Shown one piece after another: positions 10,974 through 22,673 of a DNA stretch of 64,000 nt. The stretch is taken from positions 38,859,001 through 38,923,000 of the forward strand of contig NC_080567.1 of NCBI RefSeq assembly GCF_030253575.1. The letters are read 5' to 3'. How positions within the stretch are numbered: position 1 is the stretch's first letter; each line of letters starts with the position of its first letter. Source of the stretch: Rhododendron vialii. Its lineage: Eukaryota; Streptophyta; Magnoliopsida; Ericales; Ericaceae. The notes under the pieces were generated by a model. That model did not search any database, was not told the origin of the DNA, and saw only the letters and a program-made list of their open reading frames with translations. The position numbers were made by a program, and so were the translations under genes.

Positions 10974-12566
10974 ACACAAATTTCGTTCTCTACCCAACTA
11001 ATAAATGGAGGCAACAAACCCCAATTTACGCACTGTACTTGAATATGATTATTTAGTGCTGAAAGACAGACATTTAACAATCTCCATGCCAATGCTCCGA
11101 GGAACAGCAAACATACATGGTAACAGAACAATAACCCTAGCAAAGCCACCTCAAGTTTCATGAGAACAGCTGGAAATTCCACTCCACAGGTATCGCTGCT
11201 ACTCAGGCTACTAGTACTAAATACCACCGCAGCTACTACAAACCCCGACTGCTTTACTGCTGCCACAGCAAGTTTAAAATGTTGACATTTCTCTCAACAA
11301 ACCACAACCACACAGTAATGCAACTCAGCCAAACTGAGTAAAGAAGAGGGAAAACAAGATTACCTGATTCACAAGCACTAATGAAACATATTGTTAGAAA
11401 TATCATGATGGCAAGACAATCCAAGAACATAACTCTATAACTGAAACCACAAAGCAACGTCTATGAGTTTCGAAAGGGAAATTAACTTTAATTTTGTCAT
11501 CACAAGATTGGACCAACTGAAAAAATTTCACAACTTCCATACAAGTATAAGATCAGTCATTAGTTGCATATAAAATGCAGGTTCAAAAAAGCCTTATTTT
11601 ATTGTCAAAATATTCTGAAAAAGATCGAAACCAAAAAGTTATGGATTTGGGATCCCGTAGTGCCCCAAAGCACTACAACCCGTAGTGCCTCCAGTTGTGG
11701 GCTTTCCATAATCTATATCGGTTATCAAAATTGTTCATTCTGTCAAGAATATTGAGTCGATCATTCATGCAAAATTTAAATTAAATTAATTGGATATTGG
11801 TAGCAATATGGTCGGATACCATTTATTTTACAAAAATGGATGGATAATATGATTTAGAGAATAAAATATCAGATAAATGTGTCTCTTGTCTACTAATGTC
11901 CGATCTATATGATTTGTCGTACACATGTTATGTTCAACATGCCTGAAAAAATAAACATTTCTGATCACAAATGTAAACTCTAGAGGGCCCACAACTTAGG
12001 ACACTACGGGGACCCCAAGTTCGTTTGTTTCTAGCTGACAGTACTTCCTAGCTAACCTGGGTATATTTTTCGCAGATACACAACAATACTGGAGGGAAAC
12101 ACACGATCTACCACTTGCTATTTTTCTGGGGTCAACCTAACAAGCCATATGTTGCGGGAAAATGCTTTTGTCGCTGGGAAAGAGGAATGCATTATACGGG
12201 GAAGTTCGAACTATATAGAAGCAATCATTCTAGTTAGAGGAGTATGACCAAAATGGTATGACAAACTGTTTTAGTGAGAAAATGTTTGTCATCGGTAAGT
12301 TTCTTGCATCGCTTGATTTCTGAAATCTAACAAGATTGTCGTCCTTAGCAATACGTACAGACAGGGTGATTTTGCTACACCCAGAGAAAGCAAAGTTTTA
12401 TTTTTCATACGCAGAGCAAGACAGCGTTAAACCACCTAAAATTGAGCCTCATTAGCTTACAAGGATAAAAAATGAGGTAACCCAAATTTGATCCACCACA
12501 GTTTAACCATGCCAGCCCTACTATACCAACGTAGCATCCCAAATGTCACATTGGTGAATGAACTAC
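10974..12566. other. Intergenic region downstream of the RopGEF gene
   Basis: The right part (about 12350-12566) is probably RopGEF 3' UTR. Exon-like GT/AG signals occur at 11359-11443 on the minus strand, but no recognisable protein results. At 11656-11695 the words cgtagtgcc and cactac alternate as a short inverted repeat. Nothing else stands out. Confidence 0.4.
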
Positions 12567-15500
12567 TTAATCACGCTCAGGAGCATCCCCATAAGCTCTT
12601 CTGGAACCAAGGTTCCCAGCATATGACCACAGTTTGTCCAAGTCAGCGGGCTTTGGTATTTCAAACTTCTGGCAATGGTGCCGCTTAAGACCATTCTTTT
12701 CTGAATATTGTGTTGCCTTACCTGGGCTTCGAACTCCGGGAGGGGAAGAACATAAAGTTGGTGTCGCATATGGTGATGAATAAGGGGTGTGCTGGATGGA
12801 GAAGGGACTGGGTGACATGCGTTTTTGGATAGGAAGACCACCCAAACCTCCCCGGCTGCGTAGGGACATTGATTCTGCTGCAACACATAGTTTTGTAGAA
12901 TCATCTACGTAAAGAACATCGTCAATCCTTGCCATTACATTGAAGGCCAAGCACTCCATTACCCTTGAATAGCTTTCAAGAATTGATTGTCCAACATCCT
13001 GCAACAAAAATAAACAAGGCAATAAGAATGGTCCTGATCCTGAAATGGTCCCAACAGGACTATCCTCAGTTAACGATTGACTGATCACTGCAACGTAACA
13101 CAGATATGTCATTCCAAGTGTTATAATGATATACGGATGTGTCATGGTACCGTGAAACAAAACAATTGTAGCGTTTATGAAACGAAAGTGGCCAATAAAA
13201 CAACATTAAGTAATTGACTACCATATGAGCATAGAGGAAGTCATAATTGCAGTAAACAAGATTGATCCCACGTGTGTGATCCTAGGACATGGCTTGTTTG
13301 CAGTCCAATTGTGGGTTGCAACCGTCCCAAAGCGTTTTTATGGTCCAAATTTGCCAATAACATGTTACCAGTAAGACATTATTCCTACTGGCATGATACT
13401 TTAACAAATCAAAATCATTGATTGTCAAGATGAAAGGGCGAGATTCAACTGCAGAGATTTTTTTGGAGAGAAGCTGGGTTCTTTATCCTGTGGGACTACT
13501 ATAAAGTCCAATCACACATTTAAACAAGTAAATGGTAGTGGCTTCATTGAAAGATGAAAATGGTCGTTGCTTCTTCTGCAATTGCTTTTAAGTACTGTAC
13601 AAAGTCCACCAACGGGCATATAGAACTCTGCTATAGTTCCTCAATCCAGGTCCATCAAATCTTAAATAATTAGAAGCAAGGATAGAACCAGGGAGACAAA
13701 TGGCAGCGGTCGCCACCGCAATGATTTTCAAAAATGCTATCCTTGTATTAAATCAAAAACATTATCCCCAAATTACATAGGACCACCACCACTAGTTTTT
13801 TTTGTTGTTGGTTATATTGAAAGTCTTTAGTCCTCCACATTTCGTTGTAATAAAAGAGGCCCAAAAATAGTCAAAGCCAAATTTAATGGGACAAGTGAAA
13901 TATTCTGAAACATGAGGTCTGAATTAAGAAAATCAAACTTCAAACTGTCTTTTATGCAAGCTCTGTTTGTATTAAGGTGTTACATCAACACAAAAGGAAA
14001 GAAACGTAAGAGCAAACCAATGAAAGAAAAACACAGCGCGTCAAGCAATGTCAACGGGCTGTGATAAGTGCACACGAAAACATCATTCATTATAATTTTT
14101 AGTATGCTATTTTGAAGTTTTTCTGAAGTCACCATCTTTTTATCTTTTTGAATATACATGTTCGCCATCATTCAGGTAAAATCCTAGCTTCGTCCTTGAT
14201 TACAAGTAACAAACTAGCTATATGTGGTAACTCTGTGATGAAGAATCTGAAGTGTTGAATAATAGGTAATTTATTCATTAGTCACAAGATCAAGAGAATA
14301 GTTAGAAAAACACCTTGTTGTATTGAATTTTGCTCATATCCAAAGCAGTCTGTGGGAGGCTAGGAAAACGAACTCTAAGGCTACGTAATAGGGTCATTGC
14401 TCGTTGTGCTAGTATAAGATGTTTGTCGCCATCAGCAACAAGCCGCTTGACCTTGCCTCCCCATGATGAACGCTTGGCTTTCAGGTGATTTTTATGTTTT
14501 CTCTGGTCTTTCTGCTTCCCCACATGAATAGCTGCCTCAATCCTGTCTGCCACTTCAAGCGCGTGATATTCAGATGACAGGTCCAGGCGACCAAGTATAC
14601 ATTCCGGAGAGAACTGCTCAGCAGTTATGTAGCGATATATGTCATCGCCTACACAAGCTTTTCCAGTCTGGATTGGCAATTGAATAACAAAGAGACAGAA
14701 GAAACATTTCAAGAATTAAATCCCCCGTGCTGATGCCTCTGTCAACATATAATTATTACTTCCAAGAATAATTTTTAGACTTGTGAGCAAAATAGTCAAG
14801 ACGCCAAAATCTAAATTCAATTCATAGATATAAAATCTAACTAAACAAGATCTAATTTCTATATAGAAGTCTAATAACCATCCTTTTCTAATTTTTACTT
14901 TGTGAATGCTTGTTCCATTTCATGCCAACACTGGACTCCAATTGAAAACCCATGTAAAAACTATGCGGTTTAGTCCAAGGTCGTTTCCAATATAGTTGAC
15001 ACGTTGCTGGATGAATCATCCATTTCATGCCAACACCGGACTCCAATTGAAAACCCATGTAAAAACCATGCGGTTTAGTCCATGTTACTCAAGGTCGTTT
15101 CCAATATAGTTGACACGTTGCTGGATGAATCACTAGAGATGTGTATCACAGCACAGGTGTCGCAATTACTTAACTTTTCCTAGTAGTAAGATAGAGGAAA
15201 AAGTAATTATCACGCCACAAAAGTAAGTTTTGCCAACAAACAAAGTAGAGGATCAAAAAAGAAAAAACAAAGTCAATCATATCCATATGGAGACAGAATC
15301 CAGTATAGCAAGTAAATACTTGAGCATTAAACAGGCAAAAAACTGAAACCATACCTTGGGTAAGGTCTCCAAATAGGCACTTGGAATCTCCATTTCAGCG
15401 AGCACACTAGTATTGATTGCCATAGCTGCCTTCAATATCTGGCCGGTGCAGTCCCTGCACCGCAGCAACCTCTTCCTTGCTTCCTCTGATAACCCCTTTG

Positions 15501-16894
15501 GAGGGACTTTTGGACACGGGAGCCACCACTTCTCTTCCTGCCTAATTGAAGGCCTCCCACTAGATGTAGGAGATGGATACACCTCGGCATAAGGCTCAAG
15601 TGCGCCCCCATCAACGTACCAAAACTCTGTCTCTTGAAACCCATCTAGCATACCTATTAGCATAGCGTCAATTTTCTTGAGTGCAGGGAGATTCATGTAT
15701 AAATCAGACCTTGGTCGCGTGGCCATGACTTCATAAATGCGTCCATCAGGGAATTGTTGTCTTGACGGTACAAGTTCTACTATATAATCACTAACACATA
15801 ACAGCCATTTCATCTCTCTGCACCACATTGCCTTCTTCTGTGAGGCCAATGGCTCCAACCTCCATAGCTCCCCAAACACAGTGGCTACATTGCAACAACA
15901 AACAAAACGACGAACAAGAAAGAAAACACATTTCAGTGAACATGATACATCTAAACAAACAAACGTTACACAAAGTAGACAGTAGATTTGAACGAACCAG
16001 AAAGGTTTGTGATCGCATTTGAGATTGCAAGTGCAGTACATACTCCTTTACCCCCTCCGGACATGTCTTCCCCTAGTAAAAGCTTAGCAAATCTCTCCTT
16101 CATCATCTCATATTCTGAAAATTCATGAACATAATGAGGAAATCAGCAAATGCATACACCGCAATTCGCAAAATAACTTATGGCTTACAAATTTAGTGTA
16201 CAAAATCACATATACAATCCTGGCATCCATACTTCACACGCCCATAGTCAAATGTATCATACACCGAAGCTGGAACAGCAATTTAATTAGCCCATATACC
16301 AGTAGTTTTGGTAAGTTCAAGGTAACAAAAACTTAACACTGATATGTGAAATGTACTGACCGGAACAGCAAATACACACGAGTGACACGACCATAAGCAA
16401 AGTACTTTAAACTTAGATTTAGGTAGATAGATGTCAATAAACGCATACGCTCGCAGGCATTAGTTGTAAAGTTGAGGACCGTAAAAACCTAGTCACTCGC
16501 TGAAGATCAAACAACAACTTAATTGGCTCATGTAATAACATCAATTTAAGGTCACAAATTAACAAATGTTACAAATTACATACAACAACAAAACTGGCGA
16601 AATGTAAGTCTAACCGGACAAATCGGCTTCACGTTTCTCTGGCTTCTCGTCCGAAACCAACACATCTTTACCGGAAACCAGCGGGAACGTGAACGCCGGC
16701 GGCTGCGCAGTGGCCGGAAAAGTGAAATTTGCGGTCTTTAGCGGAGAGGAGGGGATCGAACTGGACGCACCTCCTCCAGTAGCGAAGGGGCGACGCGAGA
16801 AGCTGCACTCACTCTCCGACTCGCTCACATCCGCACTCAAGCTGTAGCTTCCGCAAGGCTCATCGGAGGCGTCTTCGGAGGAGACACTCCCCAT
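12567..16894 (-). CDS. ROPGEF1: Rop guanine nucleotide exchange factor (PRONE domain), RopGEF1-like
   Basis: RopGEFs load GTP onto plant ROP/RAC small GTPases at the plasma membrane, often below receptor-like kinases, and control polar growth. Five minus-strand exons join in phase: 16615-16894, 15998-16114, 15884 down to 15355, 14667 down to 14314, and 12998 down to 12567, giving 570 residues. The N-terminal 93 residues are variable and Ser-rich. The PRONE domain runs from about 94 to 455 and shows [58 protein letters not shown] and [11 protein letters not shown]. The tail has [18 protein letters not shown] and ends [11 protein letters not shown]-like (AYGDAPERD), as in the RopGEF1/KPP subgroup, where the C-terminus is autoinhibitory and phosphorylated. 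Length is usual for the family. Start and stop are unambiguous; the exact paralogue number is less sure. Confidence 0.93.
14914..15130. repeat. Tandem duplication, about 106-base unit, in RopGEF intron 3
   Basis: The unit beginning ccatttcatgccaacac and ending gttgctggatgaatca occurs twice in direct order, at about 14914-15019 and 15020-15130. The second copy has about ten extra bases (around catgttactc). The copies differ by only a few bases, so the duplication is recent. Confidence 0.9.
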
Positions 16895-18405
16895 GTGTCA
16901 GTAACTGTAGTGATTTCCGAATGGTAATTGAGATTGTAGAGGCAATGTAGGCTTGTAATTTGCGTGTTGTTGGGTCTGATTTGGAAGAGGGAGTGGTGGT
17001 GAGGATTGTGGAGAGTGAAAAATTAATAAAGCGAAAGTGGATAAAGCAATACAGGTTGGTCTTGGTTGGTTCACTCAAAACGTACTCTATCTCTTTCTCT
17101 TTTTCTCTCCGAGACACACTCTGAGAGATGTTTGTTTTGAGAAAGCGATAGCTGCAAAAGTATGTACTACTACAGTATGTTCTCTCTCTCTCTCTAGCAT
17201 AATGTTGTTTTCTGAGTTGTTGTATGCAGACGAAAGAGGAAACGGCGTTTGGAGAAGCTGTCTTCTGCAATGGCTTCCCGACACGGTCCTTTTGTCTTAC
17301 GTGGTGTGATTATATTCCACGTAAGCAGATTTTAGAGATGTGGACCCACATTGACCTGCACCCCTCCCTGTTTTTTGAGTTGAGTTTTGATCACCCCGTA
17401 TAAAAAGAGTAATTATTCAATACTTTCAGAATATATAATTAATATACTCTTTCCTATCACATAACATGTGGATCCCATATGTGTTTCTTGTGTGGATTTC
17501 ATATGTTATGTGAACATGTGGAAGAGGATGGAGTACTTTTTTCATATACTCCGAAAGTATTAAATAATATTCGACTTAAGAGAGTGAATATTATATTCCT
17601 TCATATTGGTTAAAATGGTGTGAATTAATATATTGTAAGTATGAGACCTATGTTCACCTTCTTTTAACAGGGGGAACAAAATTGCACTCCTATCTTTTTT
17701 CCCCAAAATTTTACAACAAACTAAAAACTTCCTCCAGAGTCAAAACTCACTCTACTCAAGATTACAATATCAAGTTCTCCCTCCGATCAAAAAATAATAC
17801 TCCAGTGTATTACTTTTGTTCCATTATCTGTTCATTTTAGATTTGAATATGGGGAAGTGATTTTCGCCTCTTTTTTACAAAAATCCACACTCTCTTTGTC
17901 TTTTGTTTTTAACCACATGAATTGCGGATCAAAAAAAAAATCACATGAATTTACTATGTTGGTTGCTTTAATACACTCTTCACATATTCCAAAATAATTT
18001 TGTAAATTCATGCAGATAAAGATAAAAATGAGAGTGTGAATTGTAAAATGGGGAGTGTGAAAATCCTTTCACTTGAATATAGTAAGTACTACACTTTTTT
18101 TTTTTTTTTGAATTAATTGATTTTTTGCTTTCCTTTTTGAGAAAATAAAGTAACTTCCAAGAAAAATTGTAGCTTAAATGTTGAGAAGTTGATTTCTTCA
18201 AAGTTTAATTTTTACGTGTCTTGAAAAATTGAAATTCTAAAATTGAATAAAAAAATTGGGATGAATGAAATAATATTTACTCAAAATTTCTTTTAATGAG
18301 TAGAAGCCCAAATCGTTACTATTGTGTTTCCGTTATATTATTTGACTACAAGCTATGAAGCCAATTACAATAGTTAAGTTATTTCCGCTAAATATTATTT
18401 TAGTT
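16895..18405. promoter_or_regulatory. Upstream region of the RopGEF gene, with MITE
   Basis: The first 200-300 bases hold the RopGEF 5' leader and core promoter; short CT runs occur near 17090-17115 and 17181-17196. Beyond 17330 the DNA is AT-rich and intergenic, with the inverted-repeat element at 17411-17566. At about 17779 the words ctccctccgatc resemble a Stowaway terminus, without a clear partner. No gene seen. Confidence 0.4.
17411..17566. mobile_element. Small inverted-repeat MITE
   Basis: The left end attattcaatactttcagaa pairs with the reverse complement of the right end (attatttaatactttcgga). The interior is also partly palindromic: cacataacatgtgga and tatgttatgtgaacatgtgg. The whole 155-bp unit can fold into a hairpin. 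It has no coding capacity and its superfamily is not resolved. Confidence 0.7.
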
Positions 18406-18650
18406 TGTTAACATAATATTAGAAAATATTGTTTTATCAAGAGTATTTTGTAGGTTCTATTAGTTATATTTATTAGTTATATTTCCTAGCTGGTTTAGGT
18501 TTCTTTAGAATTCATGTTTTCTTAGTTGGCTAGTTTCTTTGTCAAGAAGCCATGTAGCCTATATAAAGGCATGCTAGGGTTATGATTTATACACAATCAA
18601 TAATGCACATCAATAAAAACGAAGTTCTTGTCAATTTTTTTTTCTTAACA
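18406..18650. mobile_element. Solo LTR, Ty1/copia-like, with 5-bp target duplication
   Basis: A 245-bp segment starts tgttaaca and ends cttaaca, and is flanked on both sides by tagtt, a 5-bp target site duplication. It holds a TATA-like tatataaag near 18560 and an AATAAAA signal near 18613, so the LTR reads in the plus direction. No internal element sequence adjoins it, so it is what remains after recombination between two LTRs. It is distinct from the LTRs of the element at 22.5 kb apart from the termini. Confidence 0.75.
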
Positions 18651-21600
18651 TAGTTGATGTATGAGAGGGGAATTATCTGCCTAAAAATTCGTGAAAACAT
18701 GTAGCAGAAACACCCCCCAATTATATTACTTTTTGTTTCTTGAATTTGCAACTACGATATAATAATAAAAAATTGGTTAAATTTTAATTTAAATTATGCT
18801 TTAAAGTGTTTCATAAGTATAAAATATAATTCTATTCAAATTCAAGTGAAAATAAGAATAAAAGCGTAGATGGTCCCAGAGAGGAGCATTGGGATGATGA
18901 TTTAGAGTGGTCCCCGGTTTGAGTATGAGCGGATGGCCGTTGATGTGGTTGGTTGCATGGTATGGTGGAATCTAGAGTGAAGTTGCGTTGCGTGTGAAAA
19001 AATACGGAACGGCGGGTTTACCCTTTTTTTTTACGGGGAGAGAGACAGAGACAGAGACAGTTACTATGAATTAGCGGGCCGGGCATTCAATGGAAGCTCT
19101 CGACTCGAGCGGACGGATCACTCCCTCCCAAGCGTCGGAATCGTCGGATCGGTGGAATTAAACCGTAGGAATGTGTGTCCATTTAGTGGAGTAGTACGTA
19201 CATTCGATGAACAAGAGTTTTTCGAGGCATGCATACACCCGCCGCCGGCCTCCAAGTTTATTCACCCGCTTACCAATACCAACATTCAAATTTGGCGTAT
19301 CACAATCGCAATTAATTACTACTACTTTGCGCTCAAATACTAGTGATCAGTTGTGAATGTGTGCAGGTATATATGTTTACTTAATTGTGTGGAGGAGCGT
19401 TAGCATTTTTTAAAAACAAGTTGTTATATGTAGTAATGAAGTCGGAAAGCCCCATCAAATATGAATTTAGTACATCTTTAGAACACATGCAAACAAAAAT
19501 GAATTAACAACAGATCACACACATTTGTACACATTCAACTAATTAAGAGGATTGGTTTGATGAGAATCACCTTAAATGTCTTTCAAACCGTTGTATATAT
19601 TTACACTTGTCATATCTCCTATAGCTAGCAATATCATCGATCCTTATTTTGAATAAAGAAGACAAGCACGCGTATGAACTCCCCCCATGCGTACGAGCCA
19701 AAACAATTATGTTGGGTGGTTTTCATCGAATAGGTCGACTTCTTAATTAGTTTAGTTAAAACTAGCTAGAAAGAAGTGAAAAAACAAATGCTTTGCATCT
19801 GAAATCGAATAAGTAACTATCGTGCGAATCGTAAGGTCAATATACCATCTTTTAGATGCTTGAAAAACAGTACAGTATTAATGTCCTGCTAAGATGTATA
19901 ATAGTATATTCGAGGGTGACCTATATATATATTAGTAGACTTAATTCTAAGTTTGTTTATTTAAAAATTATCCCTCCTTCCTTCTAAGATTGGGATTTGT
20001 TTGCTTTCTGCGGGCCGGCCGGAACACTCAGGATGATCATCAACGAATTAAAGAAATACAAGTACAAAATCAAATACTTAGTAGTTTGATGATCACTCTC
20101 TAGCTGCACATTAATTAAATCAAACGAAAGTACAGATCAGGTTTCGCAAGAAAAAGATATTTGGTGCATGGGTAATGACACAAGTATTTAAACAACAAGT
20201 TTTAATATATCTTCAAGATATTGCCACATAAGTAGTTATGAATTACCAGTTATTATCGCTTTATTTGATTAGTTTGACTGAAAAAATACAAGAGTCGATA
20301 ATCGGAAGTGTTGAAGGAAGGAGGCTAGTCTCAAAAAATGCTCTCTCATAGGAGACAGTATATTTAGACGATAAATTCATAATCAATGAATTTTGTTGAT
20401 GATATGATTATAGCATATATGGCACAATTTAATTTGCAGCCGGTGCTCCCTACTTAAAGAGATATTTTCCAAAGGAGAAACTAATAAGTGTTAGTGACTT
20501 TGAGTTGTTGAGCATAAAAAAAATAAATCCGTTAAGCCTGTTTTATTTTTTAGCTTAACAGCTAATTAACAAATCAACTTTTTAAATAACCCCAAACATG
20601 CAAGGCATGTGATCCATTCCAAGGTTAACCGTCGTAAACAAATAATTCAAGGAAAATACAGAAGAAAAAGAAAATAATTCCCGCAGACGGCTCAAAGCTA
20701 GAAACTTTCTGGGAAGAAAAATTCACTGCTTGGGATGACATGCTAGCCTCCTATAACCAATAGACGTACCAATCTTGAACGCCGGCCACTCGGTTGGAAT
20801 CACTAATGACCAAATTCTTAAGGGCTTTTTTCGAAGCCGAAGCTATTTTTATTGTCTCATAACTGTGGTCAACAAAAAAACAGAAGAAGAGAGTATGGTT
20901 TTGGGATTTGGTGATGCAGATTACGTAGTGATTAAATAGATAACATTCCCAAAGACAAATGAATTTGGAGGGTGGGTTTGTGTTTATGATTAGAGATTAT
21001 GATGACTGATGCAATCAGAAGGGGATGAGGTAACCAGATCATGAGACCAAGGTGTTCAAACTCCACGTACATTGAATGCGTTAAAGTTTTAGAAACTGTT
21101 AAGTACTCATGACAATATTTGATTATATCTTTATTCTCTCTTTTTTTTTTCATAACTTAGAGTGTCTGACCCACCTTATACGTACTTTGACTAATTTTTA
21201 TGTACTTACCATTCACAAGCGGGTAAAACTTACAGCGGACCTTGTGGCATGGAACTTAATTTGGCGGAATTGCAAAAGGCAAATATACGTCTAAGTCTTC
21301 AAGTTTTGTATTAATATATAGTACATCCTATGTTTTCGCATGAAGCAAACTCGGCAGCACGCGGTGTTACTTCTCTAGCAAAGAGAGATCGTCTTCCTAT
21401 AAAAGGGATTATAACCTAATGTTCTGTCTTAACTTTTATCAATACAACTTTAGAGTTTTCTCTCATTCTCGTGGATTCGAGTTTACGACTTCATTTAGAT
21501 TAGTACGCAACTAGTCTTTTATCAATTCCGCTGCGTGGTATATGTTTGAACACTAGTATCCATTTTCAACCCGAGATTGTCTTATTCACGGCTCCGCCAT

Positions 21601-22474
21601 TAATCACTTATTCACGGAGGTGCACGATCTCAACCGTCTATCTCAGCAATCAATATTATGGATTTTTTTTTAAAAATTCCGGGGAAGAGTCTTCCCCAGG
21701 AAGTTTTTTAAAAATTTGGATCGTCCAAAACACTTTGGACGTGCGGAATTGAGCACCGTAAACTCTTATTTACGAAAAACTTCGTAAATAAGATATTCCC
21801 TTTTCAACCCATATTCGGTGACATGCTTGATGAAGTGACAATTTTTAATTGGTTAAATGAATTTGTCTAGTCTCATTTGACTAGCTCCATGTACAATAGC
21901 CGAAAGCTAGTTACAATAGTCAAACAGGGCTCAAATGCCTTGGGTCCCGGAGATGCTTTCAAAGAGCCTTAACTGTATCTTGGTGATGTAGGACGGTGGC
22001 TGTGATGAGCGACAATGATAGAGGGACAAAATGAAACAGAATGAGTGACGGATGGCGCGCGACAAGATGAAATATAGGATGAGCAATAGAGTGGACAATG
22101 TAAGACTGACGGACTAGGCATCAAGACGAGTTTCGGAAGTTGAGATGACGATTCAATTTCGAGAAAAGGTGGAGGGATTTCGTCCCTTGCTTTGAAACGG
22201 TCGGGGTGGCAATTTAACATTCAAAAGCTTTGAACAGAATAAAAGGAAAGTGTGATATGTGGGAATCTTTGGATGTGTACATCCATAAATTACGCTACGG
22301 AACCTTTATGTTTAGTTTTCAGTCCCAGAAATCTGTGCGTATATATAGTATCCTAAAAATAAAGAAATAAAATGAAAATGGTACGTGCTATACGTGTAAA
22401 AATCGTTTTTTTTTAAAAATAAATGGAAAAAAGTAGTCAGGATGAAAACATAAGTGGATGCGTGATGAAGGACC
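18651..22474. other. Gene-poor intergenic block, about 3.8 kb
   Basis: I see no gene. A (GAGACA)n-type short repeat lies at 19042-19060. A GC-richer island at 19060-19260 has no coherent reading frame. The stretch at 21300-21545 looks like a decayed LTR (listed separately). At 21560-21790 are the phrases caaccgtctatctcagcaat and a gtttacgaag/cttcgtaaataag inverted repeat, typical of intergenic repeats. The rest is AT-rich and featureless to me. Confidence 0.4.
21300..21545 (+). mobile_element. Possible decayed copia-type LTR fragment
   Basis: The run has LTR-like content: a TATAAAAG motif near 21398, then atcaatacaactttagag, a ctcgtggattcgag phrase, and near the end ttccgctgcgt, as often found at the 3' end of plant copia LTRs. 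No convincing 5' boundary, target duplication or internal region was seen. It is an old fossil fragment at most. Confidence 0.35.
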
Positions 22475-22479
22475 AACAT

Positions 22480-22666
22480 TGACAAGTTTGGGAGAAACTC
22501 TCAATACATATTATTCATATTCAGTCATCTATATATACAAGAGTACAATGATCAGATCCCATAATCAAGGGGATTCAAACTTCCTAAATTATCTACATCA
22601 AATCACATCATTAAGGGGATTAACTTCCTAAAATATATATATCAGATCCCATAATTATAGTTAACA
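22480..22666 (-). repeat. 3' LTR of the copia element
   Basis: A 187-bp terminal repeat with a near-identical partner at 27323-27509. It begins TGTTAAC and ends TTGTCA in element orientation. The polypurine tract adjoins it at about 22667-22680. Confidence 0.95.
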
Positions 22667-22673
22667 CTCCCCC

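Noticed and set aside
11254-11457. Minus-strand frame with a hydrophobic run and good splice signals at 11359-11443
   Set aside because: It could be an exon, but it does not join the nearby small ORF in phase and resembles no family; kept only as a remark.
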